Of a DNA stretch of 64,000 nucleotides, positions 41,949 through 51,281 are shown piece by piece. Both the position numbers and the translations under genes were made by a program. The notes below the pieces were generated by a model. It ran no database searches, was not told the origin of the DNA, and worked only from the letters and a program-made list of their open reading frames with translations. Numbering within the stretch: the first letter of the stretch is position 1; each line of letters opens with the position of its first letter. Source of the DNA: Treponema sp. (lineage in GTDB: Bacteria; Spirochaetota; Spirochaetia; Treponematales; Breznakiellaceae); contig JAIRXH010000178.1 of the NCBI GenBank assembly GCA_031268385.1, positions 1-64,000 on the forward strand, given 5' to 3'.

Positions 41949-43175
41949 TCAGTCCCGCCAGCTTTCCATTGCCTTCATGAACGCGGGGCCGGACGCCCTG
42001 ATTATCTTCTCGTCAACACAGTAGGCGAAGCGTATCCAGCCGGGTTTTCCGAAACCGGAACCGGGGACGCCCAGCACGCGCTCCTTTTTGAGGTGTTCGG
42101 CAAAGGCGCGATCGTCTCCGGGCCCTTCTTCCGCCGCTTTCCGCGCCTCACGTGGACGGCCCCGTTCGGGAACGCGGCAGAAAAAATAGAAGGCGCCTTC
42201 CGGTTCGGCGTACGGTATTCCCGAGGCGTCAAGGATCTCCCTGAAGGCGGCGCGGCGGCGGGCGTAGATGTCCATGTCCACCCTGGCAAAGGTCAGTTCC
42301 GCCACAATGCGCTGCATAAGCGCGGGGGCGTTGACAAAGCCCAGTACGCGGGTGGCGTAGACAAGGCCGTCCACCAGCGTCTCCCTTTCGGAAATTCCGG
42401 GGTTTACCGCGATGAAACCTATGCGTTCACCGGGAAGCGAGAGGCTTTTGGAATACGAATACACAAGGATGGATTCATCGTACGCGCTCAGCACGGGAGG
42501 AACGGGGACGCCGTAGCTTATCTCCCGGTAAGGTTCGTCGGACACGATGTACGGAAAACGGCCCGTTTTTTCCCCGTGTTCCCTGAGCGCGCGGGAAAGG
42601 GCGCCTATGGTTTCGGCCGGGTAAACACGGCCCGTGGGATTGTTTGGCGAATTGATGATCACGGCGGCGGTTTTGGGCGAAAGCTTCTCCCTGACGGCCT
42701 GGACATTGAGGTTAAAATCGGGAAGGGAATCTGCTTCCACAATCCTTCCCCCGTGGTTCGCCGTGTAGGGCCGGTACTCCATGAAATAGGGCCGGGTAAC
42801 AATTACCTCGTCGCCGGGGTTGAGTATGACCTTGAACACGGTATTGAGGGCCCCCGCCGCGCCCGCAGCCATGACAAGATGCGAACCGTCCAGCTTTACC
42901 CCCTGTTCCCGCGAAACCTTCGCGGCGAGGGCTTCGCGTACTTCGGGATACCCGCCGTTGGGCATATAGCCGTGGGAACCTTTTTTGTCTTCCTTTGCCA
43001 GCTTCAGAAAAACACGGTGAAAGGCCGGAGGCGGCTCCACGTCGGGATTTCCCAGTGAAAAGTCGTATACTTTGTTCGCGCCGTACTGTTTTTTAAGGAG
43101 GTTTCCCTCCTCAAACATTTTGCGTATCATCGACGCCGATCCAAGGGCTTCCCGTATGGCCAGGGCTATGGGCAT
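41949..43175 (-). CDS. Aspartate aminotransferase-type class I PLP enzyme
   Basis: 408 aa from ATG 43175 with AAGGAG before it; the track start adds 45 residues with no family match. DFSLGNPDVEPPP, AAGAAGALNTVFKVIL, INSPNNPTGRVYP, YSKSLSLPGERIGFIAVNP (PLP lysine in SKS) and FGKPGWIRFAYC are class I/AspC family motifs. It transfers amino groups between amino acids and 2-oxo acids in the cytoplasm. Which amino acid it prefers is not deducible. An insertion rich in Arg, Lys and Glu lies at about residue 345. Confidence 0.88.
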   Translation of the reverse strand: MPIALAIREALGSASMIRKMFEEGNLLKKQYGANKVYDFSLGNPDVEPPPAFHRVFLKLAKEDKKGSHGYMPNGGYPEVREALAAKVSREQGVKLDGSHLVMAAGAAGALNTVFKVILNPGDEVIVTRPYFMEYRPYTANHGGRIVEADSLPDFNLNVQAVREKLSPKTAAVIINSPNNPTGRVYPAETIGALSRALREHGEKTGRFPYIVSDEPYREISYGVPVPPVLSAYDESILVYSYSKSLSLPGERIGFIAVNPGISERETLVDGLVYATRVLGFVNAPALMQRIVAELTFARVDMDIYARRRAAFREILDASGIPYAEPEGAFYFFCRVPERGRPREARKAAEEGPGDDRAFAEHLKKERVLGVPGSGFGKPGWIRFAYCVDEKIIRASGPAFMKAMESWRD

Positions 43176-43264
43176 TGAAATCTCCTTCCAAATCCGGCGC
43201 GGAAAATCCCGCGCCCGCGTCCTTCCCGTCAGGACGCCATGAGCGAACGGGGAAGTTCCGTCCC

Positions 43265-43299
43265 GTTTACTATACCGTATTATGTATGGTACGGTAAAC
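43265..43299. promoter_or_regulatory. Imperfect palindrome over the egsA start region
   Basis: GTTTACTATACCGTA (43265-43279) and TATGGTACGGTAAAC (43285-43299) are inverted copies with three mismatches, and end one base before ATG 43301. TATTAT at 43278-43283 could be the -10 box. Looks like an operator on the promoter. Confidence 0.5.
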
Positions 43300-43300
43300 C

Positions 43301-44677
43301 ATGAAACCACAAACCATTCCCACGCTTGCCGAATGTCTGGCGGCGGCCGACCAGACGCGCGCCCTTGTCATAGGGGAAAACTGCTACGGGGATCTTCCCG
43401 GCCTTCTTCAAAAACACTACGGACGTGACACGGTGTACCTGGCCGCCGACGGCAGCACATGGAAGGCGGCCGGCGAAAAAGCAAAGGCCGTCCTGGAGGA
43501 GGCAGGCATACGTATCGCCGGCGTCCATATTTTCCCCGCCGAACCCCGGCTGCACGCCGAATACTACAACATCAAAACCCTTGTCCAGGCGATCTCCTCG
43601 GTCCCGGATCATGAACGTCTGGTTCCCGTTGCCGCGGGCGCCGGGACCGTAAACGATCTGTTGAAGCGGGCGGCTTTCGAGCTCAAACTTCCCTATCTCT
43701 GCCTTCCGACCGCCGCCTCCGTGGACGGCTATACCGCGTTCGGGGCCTCCATCCTCATGGACGGCTTCAAGCAGACCATTCCCTGCACCGCTCCCCTTTC
43801 TCTCGCCGCGGATACCGCCGTGCTTGCCGGCGCCCCGGCCTACCTTTCCTCATCGGGATTCGGGGATCTGGCAAGCAAGATAATCGCCGGATCGGACTGG
43901 ATACTCGCCGACAAGGCGGGCCGCCTTGGGGCGCCTGAGGCCCACGCGATAAACGAGACGGCCTGGAACATGACGCAGCCGGGCCTTATGGATTATCTCC
44001 GCCGTTCGGTAAACGCCGCGAAGGGCGACAAGGACGCGGTAAACGCGCTCTTTGAGGCGCTTGCCATTACGGGTTTCTCCATGCAGCACATGAAGACTTC
44101 CCGTCCTGTTTCAGGCTCGGAACACCTCTTCAGCCATGTATGGGAAATGGAAGATCTTTCGGTAAACGGCGTCCCCGTTACCCACGGACACAAAGTTACC
44201 ATAGGAACGCTGGCCGCCACGGCCTTTACCGGGATCTTTTTTGAAAGCCCCGACGGCCCTCCCCCGCCGCCTTCCGGCTACCGGCGTCCCTCGCGGGAAG
44301 AGCGCATGGCCGAAGCGTCGCGGGCCTTCGCGGGGAGCCGCGCCCATGACGGCGTTGTGAAAACGGCGGCGGAAAAACTCATGGATCAGAAAACCGCGGA
44401 CGCGATCAACGACGCTTTCCGCGCCTCGTGGAAGGAGATACGGGAAAAAATACTCGCGCAGATCCTTCCCTACGGCGAACTCAGGGCGCTTCTTCAGGAC
44501 TCAGGCTGTCCCCTTGCGCCCGAAGAAATAGGCCTTACCCGCGAAAGGACCATCGCCACCGCCCGCCGGGCCCAGATGATACGGACAAAATACTCGGTGC
44601 TGGATCTTGCCTGGGACATGGGATCCTTTGACACGGTGATAAAAAAGATGGAAGCGTCCAGTATATATCTCCGGTAA
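43301..44677 (+). CDS. egsA: sn-Glycerol-1-phosphate dehydrogenase (AraM/EgsA type)
   Basis: 458 aa. VAAGAGTVNDLLKRAA is the NAD(P)-binding stretch; LPTAASVDGYTAFGASIL (Asp ligand), GSEHLFSHVWEM (His) and VTHGHKVTIGTLAATAF (His) supply the metal site of the glycerol-1-phosphate dehydrogenase branch. It reduces dihydroxyacetone phosphate to sn-glycerol-1-phosphate. In archaea this begins ether lipids; Bacillus AraM has the same activity. Here it may supply a polyol phosphate for the surface polymer, which is inference. The ten-kilobase distance to the glycan cluster leaves the link open. Confidence 0.85.
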   Translation: MKPQTIPTLAECLAAADQTRALVIGENCYGDLPGLLQKHYGRDTVYLAADGSTWKAAGEKAKAVLEEAGIRIAGVHIFPAEPRLHAEYYNIKTLVQAISSVPDHERLVPVAAGAGTVNDLLKRAAFELKLPYLCLPTAASVDGYTAFGASILMDGFKQTIPCTAPLSLAADTAVLAGAPAYLSSSGFGDLASKIIAGSDWILADKAGRLGAPEAHAINETAWNMTQPGLMDYLRRSVNAAKGDKDAVNALFEALAITGFSMQHMKTSRPVSGSEHLFSHVWEMEDLSVNGVPVTHGHKVTIGTLAATAFTGIFFESPDGPPPPPSGYRRPSREERMAEASRAFAGSRAHDGVVKTAAEKLMDQKTADAINDAFRASWKEIREKILAQILPYGELRALLQDSGCPLAPEEIGLTRERTIATARRAQMIRTKYSVLDLAWDMGSFDTVIKKMEASSIYLR

Positions 44678-44694
44678 ATCCGCCTGGGAGGACG

Positions 44695-47193
44695 CTACAC
44701 AAGCGTCCGGGCTATCCGTACAATGTCGGCGAAGACGCCGCCCGCGGTTACCTGGGCGCCCGCGCCGGGGCCTTTTATTACCATGGGAAGTTTTGAATAA
44801 CGGCCGGTGGTAATGACGACGATGTTGTCCGAATCGAAAAGCGTGCGGAAGGGGCTTCCCTCCTTTTCCGCGCGGAGGGAAAGTTTCGCCGCGCCTTCCT
44901 CTATGACGGCCACATAACGCAGGGCCTTCCCTTCCCTGGCCGCGGCCGCGCGGCGCTCCTCGAAGAGCCGGTCCGTTTTTTCAAGCTCGCGGAAAAAGGC
45001 GTCCACGTCCTTCGCCCTGAAGCAGGCGGCCGGAAGAATGGGCTCCACCGCCACGTTTGAAAATTCCAGATCCATGCCGCATTCCCTGGCAAGTATAAGC
45101 GCCTTGCGGGCGGCGTCCATAGCGTTAAGATCGTCTCTGGGGTCAGGCTCCGTATAGCCCTTTGCCTTCGCCTCCCGTACCAGCGCGGAAAAAGTCTTCG
45201 AGCCGTCAAAGTTGTTGAAGATGTAGCTCAAGGTTCCCGAAAGAACCGCCTCTATGCGCTTCACCCTGTCCCCGGAAAGAAAGAGATCCCGGAGCGTCGA
45301 TATTACCGGGAGACCCGCGCAGACCGTCGTCTCGTAAAGATAGGGGATGCCCCGCTCCCGCGAATAGCCGGTGAGTTCGCGGTAATATTCAAGGGAACCC
45401 GCGTTGGCCCTCTTGTTGGGGGTAACAATGGGGATGGACGATTTGAGGATGCCCGCGTAAGCCGCGGAAACTTCGTCGCTTGCCGTACAGTCGCAGAAAG
45501 CGGCGTTGGGAAGGTTGAGTTCCTTCATCCGTCCGATAAAGGTCCGCAGGCTGTACGGTTCGGTCTTCTCCGCGTCCCCGTCCGAAAGCAGGGACGCGAT
45601 CCTGCGGGGATCGAGTCCTTCACGGCGAAAGGCCATGCGCCTTGAATTGGCGGCCCCGACAAGGTTTATCCGTATCTTGTATTCATCGGCAAGGATTTCC
45701 CGGTGTCCGGCAATCTGCTCGATCAGGGTTCCCCCTATAAGCCCCGTTCCGGCAAGGAAAAGATTCACGGAACGCACGGCGGAAAGAAAGAACGCGTCGT
45801 GTATGGCGTTAAGGGCCTTCTCCTCGTCCTGGCGGGAAATGACCGCGGAGATGTTGAGTTCCGAGGAGCCCTGCGCGATGGCGACGACATTGACGCCGTT
45901 CCGTCCAAGCGCGTGAAAGACCTTGCCCGAAATACCCGACGTGCTTTTCATCCGCGAACCGACCACGGCGATTATGGAAAGATCCGTTTCGCTCACGGGC
46001 GGATCAATGTCGCCCGCGGCGATTTCGCGCGAAAACTCTCCCCTGAGCGCCTCGGCCGCCGGCCGGACATCGGAGGGAAGCACGGCGAAACAGATCGAAT
46101 ACTCGCTTGAACTCTGGGTAATGAGGATAACGTTGATGCGGCGCCTCGCAAGCGCGAGGAAAAGGCGCGATGAAAAACCCGCGGCGCCCACCATGCCCGA
46201 ACCCTGCAGGCGGACAAGGGCGATGTCCCGCATGGAGCTGATCCCCCGTATGGGATAGTCCCCGCCCGCCGCGTCCCTGACTATGAGGGTGCCTTCGCAT
46301 GAAGGATTGAAGGTGTTTCTTACACGTATGGGAATGCCCTTCTCAAGGGCCGGCCTGATGGTCGGCGGATAGATGACCCTGGCGCCAAAGTGGGAAAGTT
46401 CCATAGCTTCAACATAGGATATTTCGCCGATTCTGAACGCGTTCTTCACCATGCGGGGATCGGCGGTGAGGATGCCGTCGACATCCGTCCAGATCTCCAC
46501 TTCCTTCACGCCGAGCGCGGCGCCAAAAACGGCCGCCGTCAGATCCGAACCGCCCCTTCCCAAAGTTGTGGTGCGCCCCTCCGCGTCCGATCCTGTAAAA
46601 CCGGTCGTGACAAAAACACGGCAAAGCCGGTTTTCCGGAGCGCCGGAAAAGGCAGACCGGATATTTTTGAAAGTTTCGGCGGAAAGAACATTGGCCCTGC
46701 CGAAATCGGCATCCGTCTTTACAAGGTCGCGGGCGTCAAGCGGTACGGAAGGAATGCCGGATGCCGTCAATATGCCGGCGTAGAGGGAAGCGGAAAGCCG
46801 TTCCCCAAAACTCATCACCAGATCCAGGGTACGGGCAGAAAGTTCCCCAAGTATCGCGGCGCCGTCAAGGATGCGCAGCAGTTCCCGGACAAGGGCGCGG
46901 GTCTCCGTGTTCGAACGTTTTCTGTCCTCGCCGGCAAGAAAACGGGCGGCCAGATCCGTGTGCCGCTTTCCAAGGGCGCGCACGGCCGCGGCAAAAGACT
47001 GCCGGGCCGCCGCCGCGCGGGCGGCGGCGATAAGGCCGTCGGTTACTCCCGAAAGGGCGGACACAACCATCACGACAGGCCCTTTCGGGGACTGCCGTTC
47101 ACGTACGATTTCAACGATCTTTACGGCGCCGGCGGCGCTTCCCACGGAAGTTCCGCCGAATTTGAGCACCGGTACGGATGATTCACTGTTCAT
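44695..47193 (-). CDS. thrA: Bifunctional aspartate kinase / homoserine dehydrogenase
   Basis: 832 aa, normal for ThrA. The aspartokinase part has VLKFGGTSVGSAAGAVKI, GRGGSDLTAAVFGAAL and VEIWTDVDGILTADPRM, then two ACT domains (about 310-460) for feedback by amino acids. The homoserine dehydrogenase part begins FLAGTGLIGGTLIEQIAG and contains VTPNKRANAG, YLYETTVCAGLPVIS and EPDPRDDLNAMDAARK. It carries the first and third steps towards threonine and methionine. Divergent from wecA/tagO. Confidence 0.95.
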   Translation of the reverse strand: MNSESSVPVLKFGGTSVGSAAGAVKIVEIVRERQSPKGPVVMVVSALSGVTDGLIAAARAAAARQSFAAAVRALGKRHTDLAARFLAGEDRKRSNTETRALVRELLRILDGAAILGELSARTLDLVMSFGERLSASLYAGILTASGIPSVPLDARDLVKTDADFGRANVLSAETFKNIRSAFSGAPENRLCRVFVTTGFTGSDAEGRTTTLGRGGSDLTAAVFGAALGVKEVEIWTDVDGILTADPRMVKNAFRIGEISYVEAMELSHFGARVIYPPTIRPALEKGIPIRVRNTFNPSCEGTLIVRDAAGGDYPIRGISSMRDIALVRLQGSGMVGAAGFSSRLFLALARRRINVILITQSSSEYSICFAVLPSDVRPAAEALRGEFSREIAAGDIDPPVSETDLSIIAVVGSRMKSTSGISGKVFHALGRNGVNVVAIAQGSSELNISAVISRQDEEKALNAIHDAFFLSAVRSVNLFLAGTGLIGGTLIEQIAGHREILADEYKIRINLVGAANSRRMAFRREGLDPRRIASLLSDGDAEKTEPYSLRTFIGRMKELNLPNAAFCDCTASDEVSAAYAGILKSSIPIVTPNKRANAGSLEYYRELTGYSRERGIPYLYETTVCAGLPVISTLRDLFLSGDRVKRIEAVLSGTLSYIFNNFDGSKTFSALVREAKAKGYTEPDPRDDLNAMDAARKALILARECGMDLEFSNVAVEPILPAACFRAKDVDAFFRELEKTDRLFEERRAAAAREGKALRYVAVIEEGAAKLSLRAEKEGSPFRTLFDSDNIVVITTGRYSKLPMVIKGPGAGAQVTAGGVFADIVRIARTLV

Positions 47194-47296
47194 TATAAGG
47201 GTATGGTACTATATTATCCTGGAGTTTTATAGTACGCTGAAAGGAACCGGACCGGACGGGAGAAAAATCCGGCCCGCTTCGACGGAGTTACTACAC

Positions 47297-48379
47297 ATGC
47301 CATTAGAGTTGGTTTACATTCCGGCCGCCTTCTTTCTTTCAGTTGCCGGCGTTGCTCTTGTATTGCGTCTTTCTCACAGATACGCCTGGTACGATCATGT
47401 CAACGAGCGAAAAATCCACACCGGAAGCATCCCCCGGCTCGGGGGCCTGGGGTTCGCGTCCGTGTCCATACTCGCCGTCCTTGTCGCGGCGTTTACCCGT
47501 GAAAATTCCGCGCGTCTGCTTCCCGTCGCCGCCGGCATGGCGCTTGTCCTTGGAGCGGGAATCGCGGACGACTTCAGACCCCTGGCCCCCCGGATCAAAC
47601 TGCTCATACAGATAGCCGCGGCTTCCTGCGTCATTATTTCAGGCTATACCTTCCGCCGTTTTGTGTTTATGGACCAGGAGACCTTTTTCCCCGTCTGGAT
47701 CCGGTATCCCCTGACATTCCTGTGGATAGCAGGTCTTACCAACGCGGTAAATTTCATTGACGGGGTTGACGGCCTTGCCGGGGGCGTCGCTTTCCTGTCC
47801 GCCCTTTTCTTCGCCCGCATCTTTATGATTCTGACAGGCGGGCCCGTTGTTTTTCTGTACTTCTGCCTTGCCGCCGCTACCGCCGGTTTTCTGGTTTTCA
47901 ACGCGCCCATCCCCAGGGCAAAGATATTTATGGGGGACGGCGGCAGCCAGTTTCTCGGTTTTTCCCTCGCCGTCCTGCCCCTTGCCAGGGACGGAAACGA
48001 CGCCGTTTCGCTGCCGTTTCTGTACTCCGCGGCCCTGCTTGTCATCCCCATGCTGGACATAGTGGCGGCAATCTGGCGGCGCGTACGGGACGGAAAGCGC
48101 GTGGACAGTCCCGATCAGGCCCATATCCACCATAAACTCCTGAACCTGGGATGCACCGCCGTAACTGTGGACCTTGTCATCTGGACCCTGCATCTTGCCG
48201 TCGGATTTTTGGTGTACGCGTCCATACAGCTTCGGGGAATTCCTTCCCTGGCGCTGCTCGGCGCGGCGTACACCTCGGCGGCGGCCTTTTTTGTCACCGT
48301 CCATTTCCTTAACAGACGGGCCATAAGACGGCAGACCGGGGAATATTCCGTGCCAAAGGAGAACAGGAACGCCTCATGA
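47297..48379 (+). CDS. Undecaprenyl-phosphate GlcNAc-1-phosphate transferase (WecA/TagO family)
   Basis: 360 aa from ATG 47297; the track version from 46871 reads through the antisense of thrA. A polytopic membrane protein of the MraY superfamily with IADDFRPLAPRIKL, NAVNFIDGVDGLAGG, FMGDGGSQFLGFSL and QAHIHHKLL, the four conserved loops. It transfers a hexosamine-1-phosphate to undecaprenyl phosphate on the inner membrane face. A second initiating transferase beside WbaP suggests at least two lipid-linked polymers or two starting sugars. Start overlaps an AT-rich promoter region shared with thrA; the stop overlaps nifS. Confidence 0.9.
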   Translation: MPLELVYIPAAFFLSVAGVALVLRLSHRYAWYDHVNERKIHTGSIPRLGGLGFASVSILAVLVAAFTRENSARLLPVAAGMALVLGAGIADDFRPLAPRIKLLIQIAAASCVIISGYTFRRFVFMDQETFFPVWIRYPLTFLWIAGLTNAVNFIDGVDGLAGGVAFLSALFFARIFMILTGGPVVFLYFCLAAATAGFLVFNAPIPRAKIFMGDGGSQFLGFSLAVLPLARDGNDAVSLPFLYSAALLVIPMLDIVAAIWRRVRDGKRVDSPDQAHIHHKLLNLGCTAVTVDLVIWTLHLAVGFLVYASIQLRGIPSLALLGAAYTSAAAFFVTVHFLNRRAIRRQTGEYSVPKENRNAS

Positions 48380-49563
48380 TACAGGAGGAAGGTCCGCCCC
48401 CCCGCCGTTATTTTGACTGGGCGGCCACGGCGATTCCACACGCGCTCCGGGAAACAGATTCGCGTTTCGGTAACTTTGGAAATCCTTCTTCTCCCCATCT
48501 TGAAGGGCGCAGGGCCAGGGAGTATCTGGAAGACGCCAGAACCCGTTCCGCCCTGGTTCTGGGGGTTCCCCCAAGGACCATTTACTTTACATCGGGAGCG
48601 ACAGAGTCAAACGCGATAGTCCTTCATTCCCGGCTGCTCAACAGGGGAAACGGCCGCATTCTCTATTCGGCGGCGGAACATCCGTCAATACGGGAAAACT
48701 GCCGCGTGCTCGAAGGGCTGGGAAAACCCGTCACCGTCATACCGGTGGACGGGAACGGCGGCGTACCGCCGGGGATGCTTTCCGGTATCCTTGAAAAACA
48801 CAGGGACGCCCGTTTTGCCGCCATTATGGCGGTGAACAACGAAACAGGGGCCGTAACCGACATGACGGCCATCCGCGATGTTCTTGGAAAGCGGGAAGGG
48901 CCGCCCGTTCACCTGCACTGCGACATTACCCAGGCGGTGGGCAGGGTGCCGGTGGATCTTTCCCTCTGGGATGTGGATTCGGCGGCGTTAAGCGCCCACA
49001 AGCTGGGCGGCCCCCGGGGCGCGGGCATTCTCTACCTGAGAAAACCCGTGCCCGTACTGTATTCAGGCGGAGGACAGGAGGGGGGAATAAGGCCGGGAAC
49101 GGAAAATACCGAAGGCGCCCAGGCGCTGGCTTCGCTTCTTGAACTCCGCGCGTCTTCCGCGGCAGTGCTGAAAGAATACGGCAAGGCGGTCCGGCGCTGG
49201 AATGTCCTGCTTGACGCCCTCCGCTCCATGGACCGCTGTTTCCTTATACCCCAGGACCGCGCGAACGGGAAAGTTCCGGCGGAACCTTTGTGTACGGAGC
49301 CCTTTTCGCCCTACATCGTACAGGCGGCCTTTTCCGGCATTCCCGGAGAAGTCATGGTACGGGCGCTGGACGATCTTGGTTTCGCCGTTTCCACCGGTTC
49401 CGCCTGTTCTTCCTCATCGCCCGAGCGGCCCGTTCTGGCCGCCATGGGCGTGGCTCCAAGCCGTATCCTTGAAGGGATACGTATATCACAGGGCTGGCTT
49501 ACCACCGTTGAAGATATTGAGGCCCTCGCCGGAGCCATCCGGGAAGTCCTGAAATTCCTTTAG
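48376..49563 (+). CDS. Cysteine desulfurase (NifS/IscS-like)
   Basis: 395 aa. YFTSGATESNAI and AAEHPSIRENCR are the N-terminal NifS motifs, the PLP lysine is in LSAHKLGGPRG, and the reactive cysteine lies in VSTGSACSSSSPERPVL. It removes sulfur from cysteine and passes it on. The ATG overlaps the wecA stop and thiI follows after three bases, so sulfur is most likely handed to ThiI for 4-thiouridine in tRNA, as in the Bacillus NifZ-ThiI pair. Role in Fe-S building is possible too. Confidence 0.92.
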   Translation: MIQEEGPPPRRYFDWAATAIPHALRETDSRFGNFGNPSSPHLEGRRAREYLEDARTRSALVLGVPPRTIYFTSGATESNAIVLHSRLLNRGNGRILYSAAEHPSIRENCRVLEGLGKPVTVIPVDGNGGVPPGMLSGILEKHRDARFAAIMAVNNETGAVTDMTAIRDVLGKREGPPVHLHCDITQAVGRVPVDLSLWDVDSAALSAHKLGGPRGAGILYLRKPVPVLYSGGGQEGGIRPGTENTEGAQALASLLELRASSAAVLKEYGKAVRRWNVLLDALRSMDRCFLIPQDRANGKVPAEPLCTEPFSPYIVQAAFSGIPGEVMVRALDDLGFAVSTGSACSSSSPERPVLAAMGVAPSRILEGIRISQGWLTTVEDIEALAGAIREVLKFL

Positions 49564-49566
49564 ATC

Positions 49567-50775
49567 ATGAGCGGTAAAAACACGATCCGCGAATTCCCCG
49601 ATCCCGCGCTGACCTACCTCCTCAAACCGGGGGAACTTGTCCTCAAGGGAGGCAACAGGGAAGCCTTTGAACGGACGCTCAGGAGAAACCTCATCCGGCT
49701 TTTGGGCAACGCGGGCAGAGCGGAAACGTCGCCGGGCCGCTACTACGTTCACTGCGGGGCTGAGACGGCTCCCGCCGTGGAAGACATTCTGAACCACCTC
49801 ATCGGCATATCGGGCTGGGCGCGGACAAGGATATGCGCGAAAACGGCCGGGGCCGTCATGGCCGCCTGCGCGGCCGAGGGAAGGGAGCTTTTTGAACGGG
49901 GAATCCGTACATTCAAAATTGAGGCCCGGAGGACGGACAAGAGCTTTCCCCTTGATTCCCACCTGATCTGCGTCGAGGGAGGAAACGCCGTTCTCGCGGA
50001 AACGCCGGGCCTTGCCGTGGACGTGAAAAATCCCGGAGCCGTCATTGAGGTCGAAATACGGGAAAACGCCTATGTGTACAGCCTCGCCAGACGGGGGCGG
50101 AGGGGCCTTCCCGTGGGCACGTCGGGAAGGGGGCTTCTCCTCCTTTCGGGGGGCATCGATTCACCTGTAGCCGGATACATGATGGCCTTTCGGGGCATGG
50201 GAATAGACGCGGTCTATTTTCACGCGTACCCCTACACATCGGAAGACGCGCGGCGGAAGGTTGTAAGGCTCGCGGAAATTGTGGGCCGCTACGCCATGGG
50301 GATACGGCTTTATACCGCGGGCTTTACCGCCATCCAGAAGCGCATACGGGAACGCGCTCCCCTTCCCTGGACCACGGTGCTGCTCCGCATGGCCATGATG
50401 GAATACGCCGAAAGACTCGCGGACAAAACGGGCGCCCGGTGTCTTGTCACCGGGGAAAGCCTTTCGCAGGTGGCAAGCCAGACCATTGAAAACATACACT
50501 GCATACAGGGAAGAACGCGCCTCCCGGTGCTCCGTCCCCTCATCGGCATGGACAAGGAAGAGATCATAAAGACGGCTTCCGCCATCGGCACCTATGAAAC
50601 ATCCATACTCCCCTACGAAGACTGCTGTGTTCTCTTCAGTCCTCCCCATCCGGTCCTGCGGGGAAATCCCGGCCAGGCGCGGAAACTCTACGAAGACCTC
50701 GGCCTTGAGGCGCTCATGGACGGGGCGCTGAAAGAGGGAGTCATGGAAAAATGCGGCTTTCCCGCCGGGCAATAG
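49567..50775 (+). CDS. thiI: tRNA 4-thiouridine sulfurtransferase, no rhodanese domain
   Basis: 402 aa. N-terminal ferredoxin-like part and THUMP domain (LKGGNREAFERTLRRNLI and the IKIEA-like FKIEARRTDKSFP), then the PP-loop pyrophosphatase domain LLSGGIDSPVAGYMM. The C-terminal block ends with EDCCVLFSPPHPVLRG. The rhodanese domain of Escherichia coli ThiI is missing, as in Bacillus, so the sulfur must come from a persulfide carrier such as the neighbouring desulfurase. Makes s4U at position 8 in tRNA. The identity of the acceptor cysteine is not clear. Confidence 0.93.
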   Translation: MSGKNTIREFPDPALTYLLKPGELVLKGGNREAFERTLRRNLIRLLGNAGRAETSPGRYYVHCGAETAPAVEDILNHLIGISGWARTRICAKTAGAVMAACAAEGRELFERGIRTFKIEARRTDKSFPLDSHLICVEGGNAVLAETPGLAVDVKNPGAVIEVEIRENAYVYSLARRGRRGLPVGTSGRGLLLLSGGIDSPVAGYMMAFRGMGIDAVYFHAYPYTSEDARRKVVRLAEIVGRYAMGIRLYTAGFTAIQKRIRERAPLPWTTVLLRMAMMEYAERLADKTGARCLVTGESLSQVASQTIENIHCIQGRTRLPVLRPLIGMDKEEIIKTASAIGTYETSILPYEDCCVLFSPPHPVLRGNPGQARKLYEDLGLEALMDGALKEGVMEKCGFPAGQ

Positions 50776-50853
50776 CGGTCTTTTTGTCCCGGCGGTTTGT
50801 CCGGACCGGGGAAATTCCCAAGGTAACACTGATTGACTTGCGGCCGATTTGTG

Positions 50854-51270
50854 TTACCCCTGTTCGGCGGCTTTTGCCTTGACATAGGCGGCCATGCGGA
50901 AATCGTCTCCCTTGATGTGGTTGAGGAGCCAGTCGCCAATGGCGGTGGTAACGGTGTTCACCACCTCCTCGCTCGGCCCCTCCCTGACAAGCCGCCCGGT
51001 CAGTTCCCCAACGGTTATCTTGAACTCGTCGTGATAACGCTTGTGGATAAGATAATCGGGATAGTCGTATTTGACCTGGAGTTTTTCCTCGTCCGCGAAA
51101 TGCATGATCGTATAACCCGTCAAAAAGTCCAGCGTTTTGAAGATCTCGTCATTACCCTTTCCGTTCCTCGACGCCTCGATGATATTGTTGAGAGCGGCGA
51201 CAAGCTGTTTGTGCTGGTTGTCCACCTTGTCGTAACCCGTCTCCAGGCTGCTGTCCCATTGATAAGCCAT
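50854..51270 (-). CDS. Bacteriohemerythrin
   Basis: 138 aa from ATG 51270, which has an AAGGAGG ribosome site; the track start adds five residues. Fe ligands are in the usual order: ETGYDKVDNQHKQLV, IMHFADEEKLQVK, HKRYHDEF and LNHIKGDDFRM. The four-helix bundle binds oxygen at a di-iron site and can store or sense it. In a strictly anaerobic gut spirochaete it may protect against oxygen. Its start codon lies in the spacer after the NHL-protein stop (51282), so it may be cotranscribed with the operon upstream. The 3' end faces thiI over an 8-bp inverted repeat. Confidence 0.92.
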   Translation of the reverse strand: MAYQWDSSLETGYDKVDNQHKQLVAALNNIIEASRNGKGNDEIFKTLDFLTGYTIMHFADEEKLQVKYDYPDYLIHKRYHDEFKITVGELTGRLVREGPSEEVVNTVTTAIGDWLLNHIKGDDFRMAAYVKAKAAEQG

Positions 51271-51281
51271 ATCGTCCTCCT

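Noticed and set aside
42093-43058. 321-aa plus-strand ORF opposite the aminotransferase
   Set aside because: Antisense to a gene with all class I PLP motifs.
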